A stretch of DNA of 64,000 bases. It comes from Candidatus Hydrogenedentota bacterium (lineage in GTDB: Bacteria > Hydrogenedentota > Hydrogenedentia > Hydrogenedentales > JAEUWI01). How positions within the stretch are numbered: the stretch's first letter is position 1; each line of letters begins with the position of its first letter. Of the stretch, positions 9,901 to 17,566 are shown piece after piece. The notes beneath the pieces are model-generated. The model was not told the origin of the DNA and ran no database searches. It saw only the letters and a list, made by a program, of their open reading frames with translations. The stretch spans positions 28,478 to 92,477 of the forward strand of contig JAEUWI010000029.1 in the NCBI GenBank assembly GCA_016791475.1, read 5' to 3'. Both the position numbers and the translations under genes were made by a program.

Positions 9901-10534
9901 AACGCTCCACTTCCGCCGGTGTGGGGGGCAGCCCACGCAGATCGAGGCTCAGCCGTCGAATGAGGGTGTTGCGGTCGGCTTCGGGCGAGGGGGAGAGGCC
10001 CCTGGTCTTCATGGTCTGGAGTATAAAGGCGTCGATGGCGTTGCGGCCCCAGGTGGCGGCGTCCATCGCGGGCGGTGCGGGCTGTACCGGCGCCTTGAAG
10101 GACCAGATATCCGTCTTCGCGGAGGAGGTGTCGGCGGTCGCTTCGCCGCCAAAGGGTGCGCCAGCCTCCAACCAGGTTCTTAGAATTGCGGCGTCCTCCT
10201 CCGATACCCGGTCGCCTTTCGGCGGCATCCGCACGTCTTCCTCTTCCGATAGGATCCGCTGCAGCAGCGGGTAGCTGCCATCTTCCGCCGGGGCCAGGGG
10301 GGAGGCGTGGGAGTCGCCGCCGAGCCGCGCATCGGCCTCGTTGCTCAGGCGGAGTCCACCTTTTCGCGCTTCCGGGCCATGACATTCGTAGCAGTATTTC
10401 TGCAGAATGGGTGCTACGTCCTCGCCGGAGACGGGTGTGTCCTCCGCGCGCGAATTGGCGAAGGGCAAAGCGAAGAAGCATGCAAGGATGGCCACACGGC
10501 TCGCACGATGCGCTTGAAAGAATCTGGTCTTCAC
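6908..10534 (-). CDS. Planctomycete-type cytochrome protein (PSCyt1-DUF1549-DUF1553)
   Basis: A 1208-residue exported protein starting at GTG 10534, with CTGGAG about 10 bases upstream. After a signal peptide (ending near ANSRA), the PSCyt1 domain carries a haem-type CYECH at residues 48-52 and the usual VRMPP segment near 102. DUF1549 follows (about 160-370), with a second CxxCH in SCAQCHSHKYDP. A central beta-sandwich region covers about 430-860, and DUF1553 the C-terminal third (RLTLARWIMSEENPLTARVTMNRMW region). The two CxxCH motifs suggest c-type haem attachment, although haem binding in this family is largely unproven. It is co-transcribed with the DUF1501 gene five bases downstream. 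The function is likely a surface or periplasmic redox or degradative step. Domain calls are firm; the role is not. Confidence 0.9.
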   Translation of the reverse strand: MKTRFFQAHRASRVAILACFFALPFANSRAEDTPVSGEDVAPILQKYCYECHGPEARKGGLRLSNEADARLGGDSHASPLAPAEDGSYPLLQRILSEEEDVRMPPKGDRVSEEDAAILRTWLEAGAPFGGEATADTSSAKTDIWSFKAPVQPAPPAMDAATWGRNAIDAFILQTMKTRGLSPSPEADRNTLIRRLSLDLRGLPPTPAEVERFVADKRPNAYEALVEEFLRSPHFGERMAIDWLDVARYADTNGYEKDRPRSIWPYRDWVINAFNSDMPFDRFVIEQIAGDLLPSPTLEQRIATGFFRNEMLNEEGGIDVAEFRYKNVVDRTNTVATALLGLTMSCAQCHSHKYDPISQREYFQLFAFLNNTDDVTLEVPSPEVEKNRQEQLTKIADLKGALCGKFPLSDESDKYVPFASATAEARDGGALMIEPDRTVRVANAGRDRNTYIVKAEIGPGRVEGLRLSVLPGEKGPGRADNGNFVLSEFTAWQFDPAAPDTRTSLVFARAEADYAQPSYAIEAAIDGKPESGWAVGGDPRGVSQAQIARFFFPEPLDLTAPLQIEVHLTQEHGQFHTLGDFRLESILNDPAVVNQSDDERRAAFFAKKYTEWADGVKSRARPWANLTPIEMKTQKFTTLKRLEDNSILAKGDLPNNDVYDLALRTDESHVTGLRLEVLPHESLPGGGPGRGVILSEGDFLLTEVKVSAAPWNDPEAKVPLSIARATESHADGDKTAAKTLDGRADTGWSIKGGEGKAHEAVFAFDKPAGFPGGTIFYVTLEQKYIHQHTIGRFRIMTTGGPAPEAAGVPAEIEALMLEDQLADSDQARLHQYFLEHTPLLAEAQAEMAKLERSLPKNPTTLALEEREEVRVSNIHHRGEFLQPRAAVLPDVPEVLPRLPEFAPRNRLTLARWIMSEENPLTARVTMNRMWQQFFGRGLVRTTEDFGVQGEAPSHPELLDWLAVEFMRRQWAIKDMARLMVTSATYRQSAKVTPEQQQIDPQNIYLARAPRFRVDAEFVRDIALAASGSLNKSVGGPSVFPPLPEGLLDMVYGGTSWKADEGEARLRRGMYTYWKRMLTYPTAAVFDAPARDMTCVRRLRTNTPMQALTLLNDEVFMEAARSMARSLIAEVPADPAARLRVLFLRCVAREPDAMEAQALLDYLDGQRTLLRQQPADQVLALVNGQGGVEEAAWTLLCRAVLNLDETITRG

Positions 10535-10703
10535 TGCAACGACTCCAGACGGGGGAATGGGGTCCCGGTTACACTCAAAGCTCGACGCCAGAATATCAGA
10601 TTCCCCATGGCCGGTCCCAATTGAAGAATCTCCGCCCCAAAAAAGACAAACCCGCCCTCCAGCGACGCCGGACAGCGGATTGCTGATGTTCTTGTAATCG
10701 GGA

Positions 10704-10811
10704 TTAGAGGGTAATGCCGAAGAAGCCGAGGAAAACGAGGATGGCTTCGAAGAGGTCTACATACTGGGTGATTTCGGCGATGAAGGCCAGCAGTTGGTCG
10801 AGTACAGTCAT
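10704..10811 (-). CDS. Possible 35-residue hydrophobic small protein
   Basis: A 36-codon frame (ATG at 10811, TAA at 10704) preceded by CAGGAG about 11 bases upstream. It encodes a strongly hydrophobic helix in its second half (AILVFLGFFGI) after an amphipathic start (TVLDQLLAFIAEI). It would be a single-pass membrane peptide. It lies in the otherwise empty stretch between the PSD1 gene and the Pmp3-like gene on the same strand. No family recognised. The ribosome site and composition support translation, but conservation is untested. Confidence 0.4.
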   Translation of the reverse strand: MTVLDQLLAFIAEITQYVDLFEAILVFLGFFGITL

Positions 10812-10944
10812 GTGAACGCAATGCTCCTGTGTAAAGTGTGTCGCAACCTGGTACCCGGACATAATGCAGGGTTCCCACATACTGTATGTACGAGTCTGCT
10901 TTATGTTACCAGCACACCGGGGGCATTTTCATCCATCCGGCGGC

Positions 10945-11112
10945 TCAACTCTCGTTGTTTTCGACCCGGGTGCAGAAAATCATGGCGGCGATCACCCCGG
11001 GGATCCAGCCCGCAAGCCAGAGAACGAAGGTCAAGATGATAGGGCCGCAACCTTTGTCATAGACCGCGGCGGGGGGAAGGAGGATGCAAACAAGGGTGCG
11101 CAGGAGGCTCAT
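10945..11112 (-). CDS. YqaE/Pmp3 family (UPF0057) small membrane protein
   Basis: This 55-residue protein consists of two hydrophobic helices. The family core is visible as ILLPPAAVYDKGCG at about residues 10-23 and WLAGWIPGVIAAM at about 32-44, the standard Pmp3/YqaE pattern (LLPP-x-V, GC, GxxPGxxHA-like). Family members are stress-induced plasma-membrane proteolipids that affect membrane potential and cation balance. The start at 11112 is preceded by AAAGGAA; an upstream in-frame ATG at 11130 lacks a site. A good promoter lies at 11154-11182. It is transcribed divergently from the GT2 gene and is monocistronic as far as can be seen. Confidence 0.85.
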   Translation of the reverse strand: MSLLRTLVCILLPPAAVYDKGCGPIILTFVLWLAGWIPGVIAAMIFCTRVENNES

Positions 11113-11153
11113 GGCGATTTTTCCTTTCATCGACCGAAATGATGGTGGTCCAT

Positions 11154-11182
11154 ACTATACGACCGTCCAGACAGCAGTACAA
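11154..11182 (-). promoter_or_regulatory. Promoter of the Pmp3-like gene
   Basis: Minus-strand TTGTAC (11182-11177) is followed after 17 bases by TATAGT (11159-11154), placing the transcript start about 35 bases before the ATG at 11112. Both hexamers are one or two changes from consensus. Confidence 0.55.
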
Positions 11183-11212
11183 CCGGAATCCGAAGTTATT
11201 CGCGGATTCCGG
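11183..11212. promoter_or_regulatory. Inverted repeat between divergent genes (possible operator)
   Basis: CCGGAATCCG (11183-11192) and CGGATTCCGG (11203-11212) are perfect 10-base arms separated by 10 bases. The element abuts the -35 of the Pmp3-like promoter and lies upstream of the GT2 -10. It could be a regulator site or simply a transcript hairpin. No regulator gene is adjacent. Confidence 0.35.
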
Positions 11213-11255
11213 AGTCGAACGCTTCGATCCCGGGCGCATCGCGCTGCTCGCGGTC

Positions 11256-11264
11256 TGCTATACT
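11256..11264 (+). promoter_or_regulatory. Extended -10 promoter of the GT2 gene
   Basis: TGCTATACT (TGn plus TATACT) ends only 10 bases before the ATG at 11275. The predicted transcript would have a leader of about four bases. There is no Shine-Dalgarno sequence before the ATG, which agrees with near-leaderless translation. Confidence 0.45.
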
Positions 11265-11274
11265 TCGCGTCACC

Positions 11275-12603
11275 ATGCGCCCACCCCTTGTCTACGTTAT
11301 TGTCATTAACTGGAATGGCCGAGAACACCTCGACGCCTGCTTCTCGTCGCTGCTTGCTTCGACCTGCGAGAATGTAGTCTTTCTTCTGGTGGACAACGCG
11401 AGCACGGATGGCTCGGCAGGGTACATCCGGGAGCATTTTGGCAACGACCCGCGGGTGGAAATTCTTTCGCTTTCGTCGAATCTGGGCTGGTCCGGCGGAA
11501 ACAACGCGGGGATTCGTCTGGCGCTGAAGGCCGCCGCGGACTACATTTTCCTTTTGAATAATGACACGGCGACGGAGTCCGGGGCGCTTTCGGCCATGTT
11601 GGCGGCGATGGAGACGGATAGCAGCCTCGGGGCTCTTGCGCCGCGCATGGTGCTTTTCGACCAACCCGAGCTGCTCAATTCCGTTGGCTTGAATTTGTCG
11701 GTCATTGGCGCAGCGTGGGACCGGGGGATTGGCCGCCTGGACGGTCCGCGCTGGCACGAGCCGATACCGGTTGTCGGCGTTTGTGGCGGCGCCCTGTTTC
11801 TGCGGGCCGCCCTGCTGGAACGAACCGGCCTGCTGCCGGAGGATTTTGAGATTTACCTGGATGACCTCGACCTGTGCCTGCGCGTGTGGACGGCGGGTTA
11901 CACAATTCGGAGCTGCCCCGGAGCGGTTATCCGGCACAAGTTCAGCGCCACCATGGGGCAGGGGGCACGGGCGCGCCACAAGTATTACCTCAACACGCGA
12001 AACCGATTTCGGATTGTGCAGCGTCACTTCCCGATGGCGCTCCGCGTCCGCGCCTTCCCGCTCTTGCTGCTGGGTGAGTTGCGCGCCATGGGTCGCGCGG
12101 TGCTTTCGGGCGAGGTTTGGCGTGTTCCCGCACATATCAAGGCATGGCGCTCGGCGTTGGCCTATTTACCCGAGGCGCGTCGCTTCCGGCGGACCCGGCA
12201 AGCTGCCGGCACGGCACCCTGCTGGCGTCTGGTACTCGATTCGCCGTTATTCTGTCCTCGGATTGTGTTTCCGGAACAGGGATGGTATCCGCCGGTCACG
12301 GTCCGTGGGCTGCGACTTCGACCCATGGCCCGCTGCGCAACCCTTGCGTTGGGGCCGGGGCCGTTGCAGGTGTGTCTGGTGAATTGTTATCCTGCACAAG
12401 GTCTGGCCCGGCTTTCCCTCTATTCGGAGGATCGTTGCCTGGCGACGCTGGAAACGGCGGACGCGGCGGAGCTGCATATGGATTTTTCAGGCGGGCTGCT
12501 GACCTTCCGGACCGAGTCCTCATTCTACTTGGAAGACACGGGCGCCGCACATGATGCGGGGGCCTGGCTTCAGGTGACGCGGGACGGTATTCACCTGGTT
12601 TAG
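11275..12603 (+). CDS. Glycosyltransferase family 2, rhamnosyltransferase-like, with extra C-terminal region
   Basis: A 442-residue protein. Residues 1-290 are a GT2 fold: VIVINWNGREHL at the start, VDNASTDGS near 38-46, LGWSGGNNAGI near 70-80, and the NND metal-binding triplet in FLLNNDTA near 94-101. The acceptor-side EIYLDDLDLCLRVWTAGY follows near 200. This pattern is typical of WbbL-like transferases that add rhamnose or related sugars to surface polysaccharide from a nucleotide sugar, at the cytoplasmic face. About 130 residues at the C-terminus (after PCWRLVLDSPLF) have no counterpart in the core family and look beta-rich. No export or other polysaccharide synthesis genes adjoin it. 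Donor and acceptor are unknown. Confidence 0.85.
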   Translation: MRPPLVYVIVINWNGREHLDACFSSLLASTCENVVFLLVDNASTDGSAGYIREHFGNDPRVEILSLSSNLGWSGGNNAGIRLALKAAADYIFLLNNDTATESGALSAMLAAMETDSSLGALAPRMVLFDQPELLNSVGLNLSVIGAAWDRGIGRLDGPRWHEPIPVVGVCGGALFLRAALLERTGLLPEDFEIYLDDLDLCLRVWTAGYTIRSCPGAVIRHKFSATMGQGARARHKYYLNTRNRFRIVQRHFPMALRVRAFPLLLLGELRAMGRAVLSGEVWRVPAHIKAWRSALAYLPEARRFRRTRQAAGTAPCWRLVLDSPLFCPRIVFPEQGWYPPVTVRGLRLRPMARCATLALGPGPLQVCLVNCYPAQGLARLSLYSEDRCLATLETADAAELHMDFSGGLLTFRTESSFYLEDTGAAHDAGAWLQVTRDGIHLV

Positions 12604-12663
12604 TTCGAACGGAAGGTGTTGACCACGGAAGGCCCCGTTGCGTGCATTGGTATAGAGGAAGAG

Positions 12664-12763
12664 CTTCCCGCAGAACAGCACAGATACCAGGTCGAGATTT
12701 CTTAACAGGCCGTTCAGGAGATTCGGTCCAAATCTGTGCGGATCCGGGTGAGTCTGCGGGAAG
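12664..12763. repeat. Imperfect inverted repeat in a 243-base intergenic gap
   Basis: CTTCCCGCAGA (12664-12674) pairs with TCTGCGGGAAG (12753-12763), and inside it CACAGAT (12679-12685) pairs with ATCTGTG (12732-12738). The spaced arms look like a decayed intergenic repeat rather than a terminator. The rest of 12604-12846 shows nothing I recognise, and no obvious promoter for the gene at 12847. Confidence 0.5.
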
Positions 12764-12846
12764 TTCTTTGATTGCTGTCGGTGACTCGGCCAGTCGTGGT
12801 CAACACGATTGCCGTAGTCACGGATAGATGACTAAAGAGTGAATAG

Positions 12847-15204
12847 ATGTCCCAAGATAAAGAACTGACGCGATTCGCCATCGCACTGCGCATTGCCGGC
12901 GCTGCCGCGATTGTCGTGGTCGCCGGCCTGCTGGGCTTGGTGGCGGGTCGTCTGAGCGCGCCCGATCTGTTGCCGACACCGTTGCCCGAGGAGGGAGGAG
13001 AAAAAACAGCGGAAGGCGCAGCGCCGGGTGCGCCCGTTCCCGGCGAGCCGCCCGCGCCGCTGGAAACGCCGCCCATATTCCTGCAATTGGGCATTGGTCC
13101 CGACGCCCTTTGGGATGTGATCGAGGCGGAGGCGGCGTATGCCAGCGGAATCGGCCTCCATCGGTTCATGATTCCCGCGGTCCTGCCCTGGAACGATGGG
13201 GAAGCAACAACGGCAACGCTGGACGCCATGAAGCGCCTGCTGGCCATTGACTCCGAGGCGGAGTTCTTATTGCAGGTGGACTTCAATCCGCCGGCGCCCT
13301 GGTTCGATACCCACGGGGACGACCGGATGGCCGGCACCGTGGGCGATGTGCCCCTGCCGAGTCCGGCATCGACGCCGTGGCTGGAAGCGTCGCGCGCCGC
13401 GTTTGACCGGCTCCGGCAGGCGCTGATCCAGGCGGAACTGGAGTCCTCGGTGAGCGGCTACGCGCTTCAGGGGTTGTTGAACGGCGGCTGGCAGCGGGGG
13501 CCGAGTGCGGATACCTCCCCCGCGAACCTGGCGGGATTCCGCGCCTGGCTCGCCCGGACCTATGCCGATGACGCCGCGCTCCAGAAGGCCTGGAAGAATC
13601 CCGAGGCCACCCGGGCTGCCGCCGAGATTCCCGTGGAACCGGAAGGCGCGGAATCTCCGGAAATTTTTCATGCATTGGACACGGAGCAGCATTTCGTGGA
13701 CTACCATCGCTATGCCGCAGAGTCCGTGGCGGATGCGATCGGGGCGCTGGCCGCGCACATCCGGGGCACGGCGGGCGCGGTTCCCGAAATCTGGGCGAAC
13801 TATGGGCATACTTTTGAGAAGGCCGGGAGCAGCGATGGCCATCTGGCGCTGATCGCGCTGCTGGACAGCGATGTGGACGGATTCGTATCGCCCGTAAGCA
13901 TGTTGAATCGGGGCATCGGCGCCACGGGCGGCTACATGGGCCCTGTGGACAGCGCCAGGGCCCATGGCAAGACGTGGGTCATTGTGGATGATACGCGGAC
14001 CGGCATCGCGTGGAACAAGGAGACGGGTCAGATCGAGCAGATACGCGGCCTGCGCGCCGAGGATGTGCACGACGTGCAGCGCCGTAATTTCGCGTTGGCG
14101 GCGATGCACGGCCTGACCCTGGTCTGGTCGGACCCCGGTGGTGAGGGTTTCTTTCACGACGATGAGCAGTGGAAGGTCTTCGGCCAGCTTTTCGACGTGT
14201 ATCAAAAGAATATACTCGCGGGCAGCGCCACGGAGGTGGTCGAGGCCCCGGCGCCTGCGGGTGAAGAAGAGACGGCGACCGAGGAAGGCGCCCCCGAAGA
14301 GTCGGCGCCGGTGGAGCCCGTCGATGGAGAAGTAGTGCCCCTTCCGGTTCCCGGTGGGGAAGTGGTTCACCCGACAATCGTCGCGCTCGTCGATGAGGAG
14401 TCGCAGTTTCTTACGAAAGATGCAACCGGCATTGACGGTATGGTCATGGCCAATCGTGATGCCATTCTGCAATCGGGGGCGAGTGCCGAATTTTATTTGC
14501 TGGATGACCTGCTGGACGAACGAATCTCGCCCGCGCCGGTTTACATTTTCCTCAACGCCTATCACCTCTCGTCCGCGGAAGTGAAAAAGCTTCACGAGCG
14601 ATTCGCGGCCGAACGCGCGACCGCGATCTGGATTTATGCGCCGGGCTATCTGGACGTGACGATGAACCGGACTAACGTCCGCGATACGGTCGGCATGGAA
14701 GTAAAGGTGTTCGGTGAGCCGACGCCGACCGGATCGAAATATGCGCTGGGCGGCGGCCATTGGATTGATGCGCAACAGCCCATCGGTGAGGCACGGCTTC
14801 TCAAACCTCTGTTCTATATTGATGATCCGGAAGCGGACGTGCTTGCGAACTTCCAGAAGGACGACAAACCCAGTGTGGCGGTCCGGACCATGGAGGCCGG
14901 TTGGACTTCCGTGTTTATCGCGGAGCCGGTCGTTTCGTCGGGGCTGCTTCGGGAGCTGCTGCGAATTCTGGAGCAACCCCTGTTCTTTCGTCCGGGCAAA
15001 CAGCGTTTTTTCGATACGTCGGTTATCAATGACGGGCTGATCGCCATACACGCGGAACAGTCGGGCGAGCGGATTGTCAATCTTGGACGGTTTTACGACG
15101 TTAAAGACCTCTTTGATCCTGAAATCGGTTGGCCCCAGCGCGAGAGCTTTGTACTGGAAATGAGCAAGGGTGAGACCCGACTGCTCCAGTTGAGTCCGCT
15201 CTAG
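12847..15204 (+). CDS. Membrane-anchored glycosidase-like protein with beta-galactosidase trimerisation-like domain
   Basis: 785 residues. One transmembrane helix (about 11-34) leaves the bulk outside, followed by a Pro/Ala/Glu-rich tether (about 38-75). Residues 76-460 look like a TIM-barrel glycosidase (IFLQLGIGPDALWD at the start, then YALQGLLNGGWQ, then EIWANYGHTFEK), resembling GH42-type enzymes. An acidic, low-complexity linker covers about 460-498. Residues 499-620 resemble the GH42 trimerisation domain (IVALVDEESQFL, FYLLDDLLDE, VYIFLNAYHL, IWIYAPGYLD). Catalytic acids cannot be assigned with certainty. The stop touches the start region of the sulfatase maturase gene, so the two are probably co-transcribed, hinting at processing of sulfated glycans. 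The family call is moderate; the substrate is unknown. Confidence 0.55.
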   Translation: MSQDKELTRFAIALRIAGAAAIVVVAGLLGLVAGRLSAPDLLPTPLPEEGGEKTAEGAAPGAPVPGEPPAPLETPPIFLQLGIGPDALWDVIEAEAAYASGIGLHRFMIPAVLPWNDGEATTATLDAMKRLLAIDSEAEFLLQVDFNPPAPWFDTHGDDRMAGTVGDVPLPSPASTPWLEASRAAFDRLRQALIQAELESSVSGYALQGLLNGGWQRGPSADTSPANLAGFRAWLARTYADDAALQKAWKNPEATRAAAEIPVEPEGAESPEIFHALDTEQHFVDYHRYAAESVADAIGALAAHIRGTAGAVPEIWANYGHTFEKAGSSDGHLALIALLDSDVDGFVSPVSMLNRGIGATGGYMGPVDSARAHGKTWVIVDDTRTGIAWNKETGQIEQIRGLRAEDVHDVQRRNFALAAMHGLTLVWSDPGGEGFFHDDEQWKVFGQLFDVYQKNILAGSATEVVEAPAPAGEEETATEEGAPEESAPVEPVDGEVVPLPVPGGEVVHPTIVALVDEESQFLTKDATGIDGMVMANRDAILQSGASAEFYLLDDLLDERISPAPVYIFLNAYHLSSAEVKKLHERFAAERATAIWIYAPGYLDVTMNRTNVRDTVGMEVKVFGEPTPTGSKYALGGGHWIDAQQPIGEARLLKPLFYIDDPEADVLANFQKDDKPSVAVRTMEAGWTSVFIAEPVVSSGLLRELLRILEQPLFFRPGKQRFFDTSVINDGLIAIHAEQSGERIVNLGRFYDVKDLFDPEIGWPQRESFVLEMSKGETRLLQLSPL

Positions 15205-15225
15205 TTGAGCGAAAGGCAGCATCTC

Positions 15226-16551
15226 TTGAGCAGTACTGAATCAGGCCGCCCTGTCGGCTTTCACGTGATGACCAAGCCCTCGGGGCCGCTGTGCAATATC
15301 GACTGCAAGTATTGCTTTTACCTCGAAAAGTCCAAGCTTTTTCCGGATGAAAAGCATTGGCGCATGCCCGACGATGTACTGGAGAGCTACATTCGCCAGT
15401 ATATCGAAGCGCAGGAGACGCCCGAGGTCCAGTTTGCCTGGCAGGGCGGCGAGCCCACCGTGCTGGGCGTTGGCTACTTCGAGAAGGTGGTAGCGTTGCA
15501 GGCGAAATACGCCAACGGCAAGTCCATTGCCAACGCGTTCCAGACGAACGGCACGCTGCTGAACGACGCCTGGGGCGAATTCCTCCATCAGCACAATTTC
15601 CTCGTGGGCCTTTCCATCGACGGGCCGCAGGCCATCCACGATGCCTACCGCGTGGACAAACAGGGCAAGCCGACCTTCCACAAGGTCATGCGCGGCATGG
15701 AGATTCTGAAGAAGCACAAGGTGGAGTTCAACACCCTTACGTGCGTTAACCGAAAGAACGCCACCCAGGCCCTCGAAGTCTATCGCTTTCTCCGCAAAGA
15801 GGGCAGCGGTCACATGCAGTTCATCCCGATTGTGGAGCGCCGCGCGGAGGGATGCGGAAACAATGAACTGGAGTTGGTACTGCCGAGCGCGCCGATGGAG
15901 GCGAAAGTAACCGCGTGGTCCGTGCGCCCCGACGAATTCGGCCAGTTCATGAGCAACATCTTCGACGAATGGGTGCGCCACGACGTGGGCAAAGTCTTCG
16001 TCCAGACTTTTGAAGTATCACTCATGGCGTGGATGGGGATGGAGCCGAATCTGTGCATCTTCCAGAAGGAATGCGGCCTCGGATTGGCCCTGGAGCACAA
16101 CGGCGATCTGTATTCCTGCGATCACTTCGTTTACCCGGAGCACCAGCTCGGCAATATCATGGAAAAGACCATCGCCGAAATGGTTTCTTCGTCCCAACAG
16201 CAGCAGTTCGGCAAGGACAAACTGGAGACATTGCCGAAGTACTGCCTCAATTGCGACGTGCGCTTCATCTGCAACGGCGACTGCCCGAAACACCGCTTCA
16301 CCACGACCCCGGATGGCGAAGAGGGCCTGAGCTACCTCTGTGCGGGTTACAAGGCCTTCTTTCATCACATCGACCCCTACATGAAAATCATGGCGAAAGA
16401 ACTCCGAGCCGGACGCCCCGCCACATCCATCATGGCCTACGCCCGCCAGCAGGATTTGGCGGCGGCGGGCCAGAAGACGCCGGGGCCGAACGATCTTTGC
16501 ATCTGCGGCAGCAGCAGGAAGTATAAGAAGTGCTGCGGCCGCGGGCGGTGA
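15226..16551 (+). CDS. Anaerobic sulfatase maturase (radical SAM), with C-terminal SEC-C motif
   Basis: 441 residues. The radical-SAM cluster motif C-x3-C-x2-C is at Cys23, Cys27 and Cys30 (CNIDCKYC), preceded by MTKPSGPL as in anSME enzymes. The SPASM-type C-terminal cysteines for two auxiliary [4Fe-4S] clusters are visible (CIFQKECGLGL, YSCDHFVYPEHQLGN, YCLNCDVRFICNGDCPKHR). The enzyme converts an active-site Cys or Ser of sulfatases to formylglycine in the cytoplasm without oxygen. The last 20 residues form a SEC-C zinc motif (CICGSSRKYKKCC), like the SecA tail. The start is a TTG at 15226 with GAAAGG upstream, giving the N-terminus usual for the family; a TTG at 15205 is possible. No formylglycine-type (CxPxR) sulfatase is in this window. 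Confidence 0.9.
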   Translation: MSSTESGRPVGFHVMTKPSGPLCNIDCKYCFYLEKSKLFPDEKHWRMPDDVLESYIRQYIEAQETPEVQFAWQGGEPTVLGVGYFEKVVALQAKYANGKSIANAFQTNGTLLNDAWGEFLHQHNFLVGLSIDGPQAIHDAYRVDKQGKPTFHKVMRGMEILKKHKVEFNTLTCVNRKNATQALEVYRFLRKEGSGHMQFIPIVERRAEGCGNNELELVLPSAPMEAKVTAWSVRPDEFGQFMSNIFDEWVRHDVGKVFVQTFEVSLMAWMGMEPNLCIFQKECGLGLALEHNGDLYSCDHFVYPEHQLGNIMEKTIAEMVSSSQQQQFGKDKLETLPKYCLNCDVRFICNGDCPKHRFTTTPDGEEGLSYLCAGYKAFFHHIDPYMKIMAKELRAGRPATSIMAYARQQDLAAAGQKTPGPNDLCICGSSRKYKKCCGRGR

Positions 16552-16610
16552 ATTGCAGAATCTCTTCGCGTGTCAGGTTTCACGATTTTCGCGTGAACAT
16601 ACAAGAAAGC

Positions 16611-16728
16611 GCGCAAGCTGGGAGCGCCGGCATCCCTGCCGGCACGTGCCCGACGGGCACGATCCTTTTTGACTTTGTTTGCCTTCGGCACACGTGCCGG
16701 CAGGGATGCCGGCGCTCCCAGCTTGCGC
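16611..16728. repeat. 38-base perfect inverted repeat, composite hairpin element
   Basis: The arms at 16611-16648 and 16691-16728 are exact reverse complements over 38 bases, separated by 42 bases. Each arm itself contains a small palindrome (GCCGGCA/TGCCGGC), and the centre holds TGCCTTCGGCA. The architecture (GGGAGC ... hairpins ... GCTCCC) is shared with the element at 22970-23046, so this is a dispersed repeat family rather than a simple terminator. It could still end transcription of the maturase gene. Confidence 0.8.
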
Positions 16729-16838
16729 ATCTTTGTTGATGACTTGTAGTCAGTTGTGGTGGCTCCATTCAACCGCCTCACCATCCTTACGAATAAAAAC
16801 ACCTTTCCGACGGTACCCCATTCGACGCCATTCAACCA

Positions 16839-16867
16839 TTGCAACCCGGCGAGCTTCGCGCTATCAT
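16839..16867 (+). promoter_or_regulatory. Promoter of the DUF4126 gene
   Basis: TTGCAA (16839-16844), 17 bases, then TATCAT (16862-16867), 42 bases before the ATG at 16910. Both hexamers are close to the sigma70 consensus and the spacing is ideal. Confidence 0.55.
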
Positions 16868-16909
16868 CGAGTCATCGGTCCAGGCAGCAAAACCACAGGT
16901 AACCTTCCC

Positions 16910-17527
16910 ATGGAAGCAATCACCCTCATCGGAACCATCTTCGGACTCGGCTTCGTCTCCGGATTGAATCTTTACGCCACCGTGCTCACCGTCGGCCTGA
17001 TCGTTCGGCTGAATCTCATGACCCTGCCGGAATCCATGCAGGACCTCGCGATCCTCGGCCACCCCACGGTCATGATCGTCGCGGGCGTGCTCTTCGCGAT
17101 TGAGTTCGTGGCCGACAAGATCCCGTGGGTAGATTCCTCGTGGGACAGCGTACACACCCTGATTCGTCCCGTGGGCGCCGCAGTCGTGGGCGGCTACGCC
17201 CTCACGGGAGCCGACCCCGCCACGGAGACCGCCCTGGCCCTCGCCTGCGGCGGCGTGGCGCTGACGAGCCACACGGCCAAAGCGGGGACGCGCGTCATGG
17301 CCAACGCCAGCCCCGAGCCATTCTCCAATACTTTCCTGAGTCTCTTTGAAGACGTGATCGTGGTGGTGGGCGTTGGTCTGACCTTCATGCTGCCGCTGAT
17401 CATGCTCGCGATGGTGATCTTGTTCATCATGGTGTTTATCTGGCTTTCGCCCAAGTTCTACAGGGTAATCAAGGGCGGTGCGGGCAGAGTGCGTGGGGTG
17501 TTGGGCAAGCGTGGCGGTCCCGCCTGA
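16910..17527 (+). CDS. DUF4126 family membrane protein
   Basis: A 205-residue protein with about four to five membrane segments. FGLGFVSGLNLYATVLTVGL at the N-terminus, then IEFVADKIPWVDSSWD at about residues 64-79, is the conserved DUF4126 block. TSHTAKAGTRVMANASPEPFSN at about 121-142 is a second family-typical motif. I start it at the ATG at 16910 because the frame upstream lies in the repeat element and because a promoter sits just ahead. The family has no known function; a transport or channel-like role has been suggested from topology only. The SRPBCC gene follows 40 bases later and may be co-transcribed. Confidence 0.8.
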   Translation: MEAITLIGTIFGLGFVSGLNLYATVLTVGLIVRLNLMTLPESMQDLAILGHPTVMIVAGVLFAIEFVADKIPWVDSSWDSVHTLIRPVGAAVVGGYALTGADPATETALALACGGVALTSHTAKAGTRVMANASPEPFSNTFLSLFEDVIVVVGVGLTFMLPLIMLAMVILFIMVFIWLSPKFYRVIKGGAGRVRGVLGKRGGPA

Positions 17528-17566
17528 GGGCAATAGTCGTGCCCCGTACAATGAAGGAATGCGAAT

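Noticed and set aside
7010..10183. A 1057-codon open frame on the plus strand opposite the planctomycete cytochrome gene
   Set aside because: It is the antisense shadow of a recognisable DUF1549/DUF1553 protein in GC-rich DNA; the translation is low in complexity, without domain patterns or a ribosome site.
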